A stretch of 64,000 nt of DNA from Solidesulfovibrio magneticus RS-1 (GCF_000010665.1 NC_012796.1:1889501-1953500); one strand, 5' to 3'. Numbered from the stretch's first letter, positions 46,315-54,096 are shown. Notes: generated by a model not told the origin, from the letters alone. Made by a program: numbers and translations.

Positions 46315-47352
46315 CTAATAGTGCCGATCGAGCAACCGGGTGAGCGCCCCGGCGGTGTAGTTCACCACCGGAACGAGCCGGGCGTAATCCATGCGCAGGG
46401 GGCCGATGAGGCCGATGGCGCCCTGGGCGCGCGATCCCGACCCATACGGGGCGGTGATGACGCCAAGATCGGCCAGGGCGGCCTGGTCCGACTCATCGCC
46501 GAGTATGATGACCGTTTTAAGCTCGTTTACGGTTTTGTCCAGAAGGTCGAGCAGAATCGTGCGCTCTTCCAGGACGCGCATAAGCTCGCGCATGTGTTCG
46601 GCGTCGGTGAATTCGGGCTGGGCCAGCATGTTGGGCGTGCCGTCGACGATGACTTCGCTGGCTGGGGCGCGCTCCTGCTCAAAGGCCGAGCGGGCCATGG
46701 TCAGGGCGCGCAGACACAGGGCGTTGAGCGAACGCCGGGCCTCGTCCATCTCGCGCACGATGCTGGCCCGGACTTCGGCCAGGGTTCGGTCGGTGAAAAG
46801 ATGGTTCAGGTAATTGGCGCACACGACCAGATCGTCGCCGGTGACGTCCGGGGTGGTCTCGATGACGCGCTTGCGCACAAGACCGCCCTGGAGCACCAGG
46901 ATGACCATGACCAGGCCGGGGTTGAGCAGGGAAAAGTCGATGCGCTTGAAGCGCGCGCCGGCCGGATTGGGGGCGATGACCACCGACACCTGGAGCGACA
47001 GGCCAGACAGCAGCCGCGAGGTCTGGCGCAGCACGTCGTCGATCTCCAGGCCGGCCAAGGTGAGGTTGTCGCGGATGCGGCGCATCTGGTCTTCGCCCAG
47101 GGGGGCCACCTGCATGACCTGGTCGAGATAGAGCCGAAAGGCCTTGGCCGTGGGCACGCGGCCGGCCGAGGTGTGGGGCTGCTCCAGGTAGCCGGCCTCG
47201 GTGAGGTCGGCCATGATGTTGCGGATGGAGGCGGCGGAAAGGCCCAGCGAACTGCGCTTGGACACGATGCGGGAACCCACGGGCGCGGCCGAAGCGACAT
47301 AGGCTTCGATGATGGTGGTCAGAACTTCCCGTTCGCGTTCGGCAAGAGGCAT
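46315..47352 (-). CDS. hrcA: Heat-inducible transcription repressor HrcA
   Basis: 345 residues. The N-terminal winged helix holds REREVLTTIIEAYVASAAPV, GSRIVSKRSSLGLSAASIRN and IMADLTEAGYLEQPHTSAGR. The C-terminal part contains the dimerisation and GAF-like domain with GPLRMDYARLVPVVNYTAG. HrcA binds CIRCE operators and represses chaperone genes until heat releases it. The ATG at 47352 is 9 bp from a CIRCE element, so the gene is autoregulated. First gene of the operon. Confidence 0.96.
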   Translation of the reverse strand: MPLAEREREVLTTIIEAYVASAAPVGSRIVSKRSSLGLSAASIRNIMADLTEAGYLEQPHTSAGRVPTAKAFRLYLDQVMQVAPLGEDQMRRIRDNLTLAGLEIDDVLRQTSRLLSGLSLQVSVVIAPNPAGARFKRIDFSLLNPGLVMVILVLQGGLVRKRVIETTPDVTGDDLVVCANYLNHLFTDRTLAEVRASIVREMDEARRSLNALCLRALTMARSAFEQERAPASEVIVDGTPNMLAQPEFTDAEHMRELMRVLEERTILLDLLDKTVNELKTVIILGDESDQAALADLGVITAPYGSGSRAQGAIGLIGPLRMDYARLVPVVNYTAGALTRLLDRHY

Positions 47353-47360
47353 GGCGTGTC

Positions 47361-47397
47361 CCCGTTTGGCACTCGTGGCTTTCGAGTGCCAAACGGG
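47361..47397 (-). promoter_or_regulatory. Extended CIRCE operator upstream of hrcA
   Basis: TTGGCACTC-N9-GAGTGCCAA, a close match to the CIRCE consensus TTAGCACTC-N9-GAGTGCTAA with a paired change in each arm. The symmetry continues outward to 14 bp per arm (47361-47374 and 47384-47397). It ends 9 bp before the hrcA start codon and overlaps the ribosome-binding region. Confidence 0.95.
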
Positions 47398-47514
47398 TAA
47401 CAACCGAATGGTCCGGTGTCAAGGGAGAGGCCGGAAAATGCCCGGCATCATGCAGGAATCACGAGTATTTTGCGTTTGGAAAGGGGCGGGCGAAAGCGCT
47501 TCCCCCAAAGGGGG

Positions 47515-47564
47515 CCGGCGCGCCGCGGCTTGCGCGCCGGCCGCCGCCCCGTGGGCGGGGCGGC
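47515..47564. terminator. Tandem GC hairpins downstream of a small secreted-protein gene
   Basis: Two adjacent perfect 9-bp stems, CCGGCGCGC/GCGCGCCGG and GCCGCCCCG/CGGGGCGGC. They lie in the gap between hrcA and the gene ending at 47683. No T run; transcription termination is possible but not sure. The rest of the gap (47398-47682) shows no gene. Confidence 0.4.
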
Positions 47565-47682
47565 ATTGGAGCCGAGAGATATGGTCAGACAGCGGCAGTC
47601 CCGCTTCCTGGCCCCGTTACGGCTGGGTGTGGTCCCAGACCGGCCGTGGGCGCCTCGAAGGGATCGGCGTGGGCCGGCCGGC

Positions 47683-48045
47683 TCAGTCCTGGCCGGGGAG
47701 TAAGCCCGAAGGGCCGGGGCCCAGGTCGGTCGGGGCCGGGCGCAGATCGGCTTCCAGGGCGGCCCACAGGGCCACATGGGCCTGCCGAGCGGCTTCGTCC
47801 GAAGGCCGGGAATCGTGCATGAGGGCCGAGGACTGCACCATGCCGCGCAGTTCGCGGAAGCCTTGGCGAGCGGCCACCACGGCCGAGGCGGCCGGCGACA
47901 CCTGGGGCAGAAGTTGGCCCAGGCCGGACAGGGACATCTTGGATTCACGGGCCTCGTGGCGGCTGGGCGAGGCGTCGGCCAGCACGGCGCAGTAGCCGAT
48001 GCAGGCCGACAGGGTCACGGCGACGACGGAACGGGAAAGGCGCAT
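47683..48045 (-). CDS. Small secreted protein of unknown function
   Basis: 120 residues. The start MRLSRSVVAVTLSACIGYCA is a signal peptide with likely cleavage after about residue 26. The mature part is polar and helical (SGLGQLLPQVSPAASAVVAA, RQGFRELRGMVQSSALMHD, AARQAHVALWAALEADLRPA). TTGGAG lies upstream of the ATG. No family is recognised. The 240 bp upstream hold three operator-like repeats of the adjacent regulator, so it may be controlled by that regulator. Confidence 0.65.
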   Translation of the reverse strand: MRLSRSVVAVTLSACIGYCAVLADASPSRHEARESKMSLSGLGQLLPQVSPAASAVVAARQGFRELRGMVQSSALMHDSRPSDEAARQAHVALWAALEADLRPAPTDLGPGPSGLLPGQD

Positions 48046-48093
48046 GGATGCTCCAATTTGGCCGGCGTTGCGACTGCCGGCGCTACTAAGTCA

Positions 48094-48108
48094 TATCATC
48101 TGATGTTT
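48094..48108 (+). promoter_or_regulatory. Regulator box 1 (TATCATCTGATGTTT)
   Basis: Contains the small palindrome CATC-T-GATG. One of three near-identical direct repeats between the secreted-protein gene and the FCD regulator gene. Confidence 0.5.
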
Positions 48109-48169
48109 ATGTTGTCACGCTCTCGGCCAAGGAGGGCCGTCCCGGGACGGCGAAGCGACAGCTCCATCA

Positions 48170-48184
48170 TATCATCTGCTGTTT
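48170..48184 (+). promoter_or_regulatory. Regulator box 2 (TATCATCTGCTGTTT)
   Basis: Differs from box 1 by one base. Spaced 76 bp from box 1. Confidence 0.5.
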
Positions 48185-48241
48185 TGCGGCGGGCTACTCC
48201 AGACAGGCGACTGCCGCCGCGCACAAGCTGATCTGCTGTCT

Positions 48242-48256
48242 TATCATCTGATGTTT
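48242..48256 (+). promoter_or_regulatory. Regulator box 3 (TATCATCTGATGTTT)
   Basis: Identical to box 1, 72 bp after box 2 and 28 bp past the end of the regulator gene. Confidence 0.5.
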
Positions 48257-48284
48257 GTCAACAGCAAAAAAAAGAGCCTCCTGG

Positions 48285-48980
48285 CTATTCTCCCAAGGCC
48301 TTGATGTCGCTGGTGAAGTGGTCGAGGCCTTCCATGGCGAACCGGGCCGCTTCCGGGCCGTCCTGGCGGGTGATGGCGTCGAGGAGGCCGTTGTGGATGT
48401 GGTCCTGGTAGCGGTTGACGCCGACATCAGCGATGAGATGGTCGAGAAAATCCTGAAATACCATGCAGAAGCTGCGGTACAGGTCGGCCAGCAGGCTGTT
48501 GCCGCTGGCGGCGGCCACGGCGGAGTGGAAAGCGACGTCGGCGGCCACGTAGCCATGGGTGTCGCCGGCGGCCACGGCGGCTTTCTTGCGGGCCAGGCAA
48601 TCGCGCATGGTTTCCAGATCGGCCTCGGTGCGGTTGCCGGCGGCCAGGCGGGCGGTTTCCACCTCGATGATGCGGCGCACCTCGCGGATCTCCACGGCCG
48701 TGGCCCGGCGCAGGCGGTATTCCAGGGGTTCCTGGCCGGACGCGCCGCTGAGGACATAGGTGCCGTCGCCCTGGCGCACTTCCAGCAGGCCGGCGCTGAC
48801 CAGCACGCGGATGGCTTCGCGCACGGTGGAGCGTCCGACCCCGAGTTGGGCCATGAGCGTCGGTTCGGTGGGGATCTTGGTGCCCGGCGCGAAAATGCCC
48901 AGCGAGATCTTTTCCTGGATCTGCTGGATGACGAGGTCGCACAGTTTGCGCGAACGGACCGGGCTCAGGCGGGCGGGCAT
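48285..48980 (-). CDS. FadR-subfamily (GntR/FCD) transcription regulator
   Basis: 231 residues. The N-terminal GntR winged helix has VIQQIQEKISLGIFAPGTKI, PTEPTLMAQLGVGRSTVREA and LEVRQGDGTYVLSG. The C-terminal helical FCD domain holds EIREVRRIIEVETARLAA, DVAFHSAVAAASGNSLLADL and DHIHNGLLDAI, whose Asp and His residues form a metal site in relatives that sense organic acids. Four copies of a CATCTGATG-like box are nearby, one across its own start codon, which suggests autoregulation. It is divergent to the Tat-exported binding-protein gene. Confidence 0.9.
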   Translation of the reverse strand: MPARLSPVRSRKLCDLVIQQIQEKISLGIFAPGTKIPTEPTLMAQLGVGRSTVREAIRVLVSAGLLEVRQGDGTYVLSGASGQEPLEYRLRRATAVEIREVRRIIEVETARLAAGNRTEADLETMRDCLARKKAAVAAGDTHGYVAADVAFHSAVAAASGNSLLADLYRSFCMVFQDFLDHLIADVGVNRYQDHIHNGLLDAITRQDGPEAARFAMEGLDHFTSDIKALGE

Positions 48981-48991
48981 CGTCTGATGAT
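48979..48991 (+). promoter_or_regulatory. Regulator box 4, over the start of the FCD regulator gene
   Basis: ATCGTCTGATGAT matches boxes 1-3 at 10 of 13 positions and is nearly symmetric. It covers the start codon region of the regulator gene and faces the promoter region of the plus-strand genes at 49208. Confidence 0.4.
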
Positions 48992-49094
48992 CTCCTCAAA
49001 GTCTTGAGCGTCTCTAGTGCCGGCCTGGGGCCATGTCAAGGGGGCTTCCCGGGTTTGCGCGCAAAGACCACCCTTTGGCAAGCCAAAATCGGGC

Positions 49095-49127
49095 CTTCCG
49101 ATGGATTTTTCGGCCTGCCATCGGAAG
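49095..49127 (+). promoter_or_regulatory. 10-bp inverted repeat in the leader of the binding-protein gene
   Basis: CTTCCGATGG at 49095-49104 and CCATCGGAAG at 49118-49127, perfect arms with a 13-nt loop. It could be an operator or an RNA hairpin 80 bp before the ATG. Confidence 0.45.
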
Positions 49128-49207
49128 CATGTATTGGATTTGGCGCGGTGGCGCGGGTAGGAAGCAGGGTTCACGACAACAGCAGTGTATTTTGCCGGGA
49201 GGGATGC

Positions 49208-50059
49208 ATGGAAAAGGAAACTGGCGCGTCGCGCCGGCGGTTTTTGCAATTGGCCGCGGCCTCGGCCGGGACGGCGCTCCTGGGAGCGCGGCCGGCGGCC
49301 GCTTCGGGCCCGGGCGAGGTGTTGCAGGTCTGGTCCTGCGGCGGGCTGGCCGAGGCCATGATGCCGGCCAACGCCGCCTTCGAGGCGGCGCGCGGGGCCA
49401 CGGTCGTCTATACCGGAGCCTTTGCCGCCGCCCTGGGCAAGTCGCTTCTGGGATCGGCCACCACCGACGTCTTCGCCGGCCGGGTTCTCGATCTGGCCAA
49501 GAAATTGCGGGCCGAGGGCAAGATGGCCTGGTTCAAGCCCTTGTGCTTCACCCAATACGTGCTGGTCACGCCCAAGGGCAATCCGGCCGGCATCGCCAGC
49601 GTGGCCGACCTGGCCCGGTCCGGCGTCAAGGTGGTACTGGCCCCGGAGGCCTCGCCGCCTGGCGGCGCGGCGGCGTTTAAAATCCTGGAAAAGGCCGGCG
49701 TTCTGGAAGCGGCCAAGAAAAACGCCGTTGTCATGGGCAGTTGCGTCCAGCGCACCATGGACGACGTCATTGCCGGCCGGGGCGATGTCTCGGTGGTGGA
49801 ACTGCGGCTTACCCGCCTGCCGGCCTTCGCCGGGCGGGTGGACATCGTGCCCATCGACGAGAAGCTCTTCCCCCCGCCGCCCATGACTTTCACCGTGGGC
49901 GTCATGCAAAGCGCCAAAAACCGGGAACTGGCCGAGGCCTATGCCGGCTATCTCGTTTCGCCCGAGGGCCAAGCCCATTTCGAGCGCATGGGCTTCGTGC
50001 CGGCCGTGTCGGACAAGGGCCGCGAACTGGTGGAAAAATACGGAGTGCGGGATGTCTGA
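49208..50059 (+). CDS. Tat-exported periplasmic substrate-binding protein (ModA-like fold)
   Basis: 283 residues. The twin-arginine signal ASRRRFLQLAAASAGTALLG ends near residue 33. The mature protein has the type II binding fold (VLQVWSCGGLAEAMMPANAA, VLVTPKGNPAGIASVADLAR, VVLAPEASPPGGAAAFKILE, GRGDVSVVELRLTRL). Three cysteines (44, 113, 179) are unusual for such proteins and could hold a metal or cofactor, which would also explain the Tat route. No ABC permease or ATPase is next to it; instead it overlaps a membrane polyferredoxin gene by 8 bp. The ligand is unknown; an oxyanion is plausible. GGGAGGGA lies before the ATG. Confidence 0.82.
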   Translation: MEKETGASRRRFLQLAAASAGTALLGARPAAASGPGEVLQVWSCGGLAEAMMPANAAFEAARGATVVYTGAFAAALGKSLLGSATTDVFAGRVLDLAKKLRAEGKMAWFKPLCFTQYVLVTPKGNPAGIASVADLARSGVKVVLAPEASPPGGAAAFKILEKAGVLEAAKKNAVVMGSCVQRTMDDVIAGRGDVSVVELRLTRLPAFAGRVDIVPIDEKLFPPPPMTFTVGVMQSAKNRELAEAYAGYLVSPEGQAHFERMGFVPAVSDKGRELVEKYGVRDV

Positions 50060-50843
50060 GAGCCTGGCGGCCAAGGCCGCCCCGAAAACGCGGCTGAAGG
50101 TCTGGCGTAGGGCGACCCAGGTCCTTGGCGCGGCCGTCCTTGGGCAGTGGAGTCTCTATGGCATCCTGCGTTGTCCCTTCGTCGTACCCTACGTGAGCTG
50201 CCAGAACTGCCCGGTCATCACCTGCCACGGCCGGCTGTTGCCCATGTACTGGGGCTTTTGGCTCGCCCTGCCGGCCAGCCTGCTCCTTTTTGGCCGGGCC
50301 TTTTGCGGCTGGGCTTGCCCGGGGGGGCTGGCCGTGTCCCTGGCCGGCCAGCTCGCCCCCTTCGGCCGGGCCGTCGTTGGCCGCATGTCCCGGTTGTTCC
50401 GGTGGACCGCGACGGGCAAGTACCTGGCCCTGGCCGGCTGCCTCTACGTCTACTACGCCCTGGGCCAGCCCCGGGTGGACGTGCCCATCCGGGTGGGAGC
50501 CTTTTTCCAGGCCGCCGCCCTGACCTTCGAGCACGCCATGCCGTTGTGGCTGTGGCGCACCGGCGCGGTGCTGGGGTTTTTCGTCCTGGGCCTGGCCCTG
50601 GCCGGAGCCTGGTGCCGCTTCGCCTGCCCCACCGGCGGGGCGCTGGAGCTCCTCAAGGGCGCGTCGCTGTTCAAGGTCTACAAAACCTCGGCCTGCAACG
50701 GCTGCGGCAAATGCGCCACGGTCTGCGAAATGGCGACCCGGCCCGAGGAAACCAACTGCACCAACTGCGGCGATTGCCTGGACAGCTGCCCCGTCGACGC
50801 CATCGGCCTCGGCCGCAAGCCCCGCGAAGCGGGGCGCAGCTAG
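50052..50843 (+). CDS. Membrane polyferredoxin (NapH/CcoG-like 4Fe-4S protein)
   Basis: 263 residues with about four membrane helices. Cysteine motifs in order: CPFVVPYVSCQNCPVITC, AFCGWACPGG, WCRFACPTGG, then two classical 4Fe-4S sets CNGCGKCATVC and CTNCGDCLDSCPVD. This is the plan of NapH, NosR and CcoG-type quinol-linked electron carriers. The start overlaps the end of the binding-protein gene, so both are translated together. The pair suggests electron transfer linked to a periplasmic ligand or cofactor. It ends a plus-strand two-gene unit; a hairpin repeat follows. Confidence 0.88.
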   Translation: MSESLAAKAAPKTRLKVWRRATQVLGAAVLGQWSLYGILRCPFVVPYVSCQNCPVITCHGRLLPMYWGFWLALPASLLLFGRAFCGWACPGGLAVSLAGQLAPFGRAVVGRMSRLFRWTATGKYLALAGCLYVYYALGQPRVDVPIRVGAFFQAAALTFEHAMPLWLWRTGAVLGFFVLGLALAGAWCRFACPTGGALELLKGASLFKVYKTSACNGCGKCATVCEMATRPEETNCTNCGDCLDSCPVDAIGLGRKPREAGRS

Positions 50844-50871
50844 GGGTGATGGAAAGGGGTAAGGATGAGAA

Positions 50872-50914
50872 GATGCCTCCGGCGGCCGGGGGGCCTGAGA
50901 CCCCCGGACCCCCC
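50872..50914 (+). repeat. Short CTCCGGCGG hairpin element
   Basis: GCCTCCGGCGG, stem CCGGGGG...CCCCCGG with GCCTGAGA in the loop, then ACCCCCC. Between the convergent polyferredoxin and lipase-like genes. Confidence 0.7.
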
Positions 50915-50962
50915 AAATAGGAAAGGTTTAAGGGGGGGCGCGCCGGGTCGGCGGGGGAGAAG

Positions 50963-51781
50963 CTAGCCGAGCGGCGAAACGGTCAGGGTCAGGCCGCCAA
51001 GCGTCACCGTGGAGGTGAAGAACGTGGTCGTCTCGGTGGAAGGGATGCCGGCTTTGGCCGCGTCATAGTCGGCGGCGGCGGTCAGGTACAGGCCCGTGCC
51101 GTGGACGCTTAAGTAGGAAGCCGGATCGGCCAGCAGTGTGGACAGGTCAAGGCCCGAGTCGAGGCTGCCTGCGGCGTCGCTGAAGCTCACGGTCAGGCCG
51201 GCGGTTTGTGTGCCGAGCTGCGTGGAATAGTCCGACGGCGCGACGAAATTGACGATGCGCGCATCGGCGGCATAGCCGGCGTCATCGCCGGACAGGCCCA
51301 TGGAGCCGAAGACCACGGCGGCGTAGCGCGTGTCGGCGTCGTCGGGATGCGCGGCCATGTAGGCCTGGGCGGCCGCGCCGCCGAGGCTGTGGCCGGTCAC
51401 GTAGACCTGGCCGATGCCGAGGCTGTCCACGGCGGCGTCAAAAGCGGCCGTCTTGGCCGAAAGCTGGTCGTAGTAGCCCACGGTGTCGAACCAGTAGGCG
51501 GCGTCGGCGCTGCCGAGATAAGCCGTCAGGCCGTCGGTGGAATAATCGATGTCGTCGGTGCCGCGAAAGGCGATGACGGCCACGGTCTGATTGTTGGCTA
51601 CCGTGGTCCAGGCGTCGAAGGCGGCGCTGCCGGCCTTTGACGTGCCGTTGCCGTCGCCGTCAAGGTCGAGCTGGACGTAGCCGGCCCCTTCCAGGGCGCT
51701 TATCAGGGAGGCGTCTTCTCGGTAGCTGGCCTCGGTGATAACAGCCAGGGAGGCGTCAAGATTGGCGGCGGTCAGGGTCAT
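50963..51781 (-). CDS. Lipase-class-3-like alpha/beta hydrolase, possibly type I secreted
   Basis: 272 residues. The nucleophile elbow is VYVTGHSLGGAAAQAYMAAH with Ser132. VAVIAFRGTDDIDYSTDGL is the oxyanion-region strand of class 3 lipases, and IVNFVAPSDYSTQLG may carry the Asp. LDLDGDGNGT near residue 38 looks like a calcium loop. There is no N-terminal signal, and the protein is acidic, almost free of Cys and Lys-poor, as in proteins exported by type I systems; the hydrophobic end VTLGGLTLTVSPLG fits this. No transporter genes are adjacent. Confidence 0.75.
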   Translation of the reverse strand: MTLTAANLDASLAVITEASYREDASLISALEGAGYVQLDLDGDGNGTSKAGSAAFDAWTTVANNQTVAVIAFRGTDDIDYSTDGLTAYLGSADAAYWFDTVGYYDQLSAKTAAFDAAVDSLGIGQVYVTGHSLGGAAAQAYMAAHPDDADTRYAAVVFGSMGLSGDDAGYAADARIVNFVAPSDYSTQLGTQTAGLTVSFSDAAGSLDSGLDLSTLLADPASYLSVHGTGLYLTAAADYDAAKAGIPSTETTTFFTSTVTLGGLTLTVSPLG

Positions 51782-51886
51782 GGCGGTCCGTTTCCGGCGG
51801 CTTGGGGCAACAGGCCGTTTTCGCCGGGCAATTTTGGCCCAGGCTACGCTCGGGCGGGCAGGGCGTCAACAGGGCGGCTCGCCGCC

Positions 51887-52594
51887 CTAGGCCACCTTGA
51901 CCATGGAACGCCGCATGTCCTCGGCCGAGTGCATGTCGATGACCCGGCCTTCGCCGTAGCGCACCACCTCGCCGCCGAAAAAGGCCACATCGGCCGGATC
52001 GTGGGTGACCATGATCAGCGGAATGTCCAGGCGCGAAAGGATGCCGGCCAGCTCGGCCCGCACCTTCTGGCGCAGGGGAATGTCCAGGGCCGAGAAGGGT
52101 TCGTCCAGGAGCAGGGCGCCTGGCTCGCAGACCAGCGCCCTGGCCAGGGCCACGCGCTGGCGCTGGCCGCCGGAAATCCGGGCCGGACGCAGGTCGGCCA
52201 GCCCCTCGATGCCGAAAAGGGCCAGGGTTTTCTGGACGTGCTCGGCGGCCTGGGGCGTGAGCCGGCCGGTCAGGGGTGAGAGGCCAAAGGCGACGTTTTG
52301 CCGCACGGTGAGGTGGGGAAAAAGGGCGTAGTCCTGGAACACGTAGCCGATGCGGCGAAGCCTGGGCGGCACGAAGACGTCCTGGGCGGAATCGAAAAAG
52401 ACCCGGCCGTCCACGCTGATGGAGCCGGAATCGGGCCGCAGCAGGCCGGCCAGGGCGCGCAGCGTCAGGGTCTTGCCCGAACCCGAGGCTCCGAACAGCA
52501 CGGCCCGGTTGCCGGACACGGCAAAAGCGGCGTCGAGATGAAATTCGCGTCCACCGCAGCAGTAGGTTTTCTGGATGTCCACGACAATGCGCAT
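51887..52594 (-). CDS. modC: Molybdate ABC transporter ATP-binding protein
   Basis: 235 residues. Walker A is LFGASGSGKTLTLRALAG; the signature is RISGGQRQRVALARALVC; Walker B is ALLLDEPFSALD; the H-loop is IMVTHDPADV. The C-terminal Mop domain of typical ModC is missing, so oxyanion sensing may depend on separate proteins such as Mop. It follows modA by 72 bp in the order modB, modA, modC. Confidence 0.88.
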   Translation of the reverse strand: MRIVVDIQKTYCCGGREFHLDAAFAVSGNRAVLFGASGSGKTLTLRALAGLLRPDSGSISVDGRVFFDSAQDVFVPPRLRRIGYVFQDYALFPHLTVRQNVAFGLSPLTGRLTPQAAEHVQKTLALFGIEGLADLRPARISGGQRQRVALARALVCEPGALLLDEPFSALDIPLRQKVRAELAGILSRLDIPLIMVTHDPADVAFFGGEVVRYGEGRVIDMHSAEDMRRSMVKVA

Positions 52595-52666
52595 GGGCGG
52601 CTCCGATGGGCGGCTGGTTGGACGCTCCCGGGGCCGGCCCCGGGAGCGTCATGGAAACGGCGGGCC

Positions 52667-53413
52667 TTAGGGCTTCTTGAAGCCGTACTTGGCCAGGATG
52701 GCCTGTCCCTTGGAGCCGGTGACGAAAGCCACGAAGGCGGCGGCGTCTTTTTTGTCCTTGGCAGCTTCCAACACGGCGATGGGGTAGGTGACCGGGGTTT
52801 CCACGGGCACTTCAAGGATGGTCTTGACCTTGTCGCCGCCCTGCTTGGCGTCGGTGGCGTAGACGAAACCGGCATCGACCTCGCCCCGGGACAGGTAGTC
52901 GAGCACCTGGCGCACGGACTCGGCCAGAACAAACTTGCCGGAGATGGCGTCCCACAGGCCGGTCTTGGTCAGCGCCGCCTTGGTGTAACGTCCGACCGGC
53001 ACGGAATCGGGGTTGCCGACGGCGATGCGCTTGACGGCCGGCGCGGTGAGATTGGTCAGGTCCTTGAGCTTGGCCGGGTTATCGGCCGGCACGGCCATGA
53101 CCAGGGCGTTCTGGACGAAGTTGACCCGCGTCGGCACGTCAACGAGCTTTTTCTCGACGGCCTGGTCCATGGTCTTCTGGTCGGCCGAGGCAAAGACGTC
53201 CACGGGCGCGCCCTGGGCCATCTGGGAGAGCAGCGCGCCGGAGGCGGCGAAATTAAACGTCACGTTGACGCCGGGATGGTCCTTGGTGAACACGCCCTTG
53301 ATTTCATTGAAGGCGTCGGTGAGGCTGGCGGCGGCGGAGACGGTGATGTCGCCGGCGGCGGCCGGAGCGGCCAGAGAAAGGCACAGGGCCAGGGTAAGCA
53401 GCAGTTTTTTCAT
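52667..53413 (-). CDS. modA: Molybdate-binding periplasmic protein
   Basis: 248 residues. Signal peptide MKKLLLTLALCLSLAAPAAA. The ModA signature follows: DITVSAAASLTDAFNEIKGV, NFAASGALLSQMAQGAPVDV and FASADQKTMDQA, with Ser residues that hold the oxyanion, and YLSRGEVDAGFVYATDA. It delivers molybdate or tungstate to ModB. The start lies 14 bp after modB. Confidence 0.94.
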   Translation of the reverse strand: MKKLLLTLALCLSLAAPAAAGDITVSAAASLTDAFNEIKGVFTKDHPGVNVTFNFAASGALLSQMAQGAPVDVFASADQKTMDQAVEKKLVDVPTRVNFVQNALVMAVPADNPAKLKDLTNLTAPAVKRIAVGNPDSVPVGRYTKAALTKTGLWDAISGKFVLAESVRQVLDYLSRGEVDAGFVYATDAKQGGDKVKTILEVPVETPVTYPIAVLEAAKDKKDAAAFVAFVTGSKGQAILAKYGFKKP

Positions 53414-53427
53414 GCGTGTTCCATCCT

Positions 53428-54096
53428 CTAGGCTTTCGGTTTCACGATTCTGGCGACGAACACGAGAAGCGCCACGCAGGCCACGGAAATGAGCAGCACC
53501 AGTTCGTTGGCCAGGGCGTCGTTGCCGGCCTGAGTGGCGCTGTACACGGCCAGGGACAGGGTTTGGGTCTTGCCCGGCAGGTTGCCGGCCACCATGAGGG
53601 TGGCCCCGAACTCGCCCATGGCCCGGGCCAGGGCCAGCACCACGCCGGCCACGACCCCGCGCAGGGCCAGGGGAAACGACACCCGTAAAAAGATGGCCGT
53701 CTCCGAAGCCCCAAGCGTCCTGGCCGCGTTTTCCAGATTGCCGTCCACACCCTCAAAGGCCGCCCTGGACGAACGGTAGACCAGGGGAAAGGCCACCACC
53801 GCTGCCGCCACCACCGCGCCCTGCCAGGTGAACATGATGGTCACCCCGAAGGCGTCCCACAGCCAGGAGCCGATGATCCCGCGCCGGCCAAGCACCACGA
53901 TGATGTAGTAGCCAAGGACCGTGGGCGGCAGCACCATGGGCAGTGTCAGCACGGCGTCGACGACGTCGCGGCCGGGGAAATCGCGCACCTGGGCCAATCG
54001 GGCCAGGCAGACCGCCGGCAGAGCGGCCAGGGCCGTGGCCAGGGTGGCCACCTTGAAGGTGAGGAGCAGAGGCGGCAGGACGCTGGCGTCTAGCAT
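53428..54096 (-). CDS. modB: Molybdate ABC transporter permease
   Basis: 222 residues with five to six membrane helices. VLTLPMVLPPTVLGYYIIVV and the EAA-type loop ENAARTLGASETAIFLRVSF with LALARAMGEFGATLMVAGN are ModB features. First gene of a modB-modA-modC operon, an order different from the usual A-B-C. GGGAG is 10-12 bp before the ATG at 54096. The upstream non-coding stretch should hold its promoter; no ModE-like box was recognised. Confidence 0.93.
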   Translation of the reverse strand: MLDASVLPPLLLTFKVATLATALAALPAVCLARLAQVRDFPGRDVVDAVLTLPMVLPPTVLGYYIIVVLGRRGIIGSWLWDAFGVTIMFTWQGAVVAAAVVAFPLVYRSSRAAFEGVDGNLENAARTLGASETAIFLRVSFPLALRGVVAGVVLALARAMGEFGATLMVAGNLPGKTQTLSLAVYSATQAGNDALANELVLLISVACVALLVFVARIVKPKA

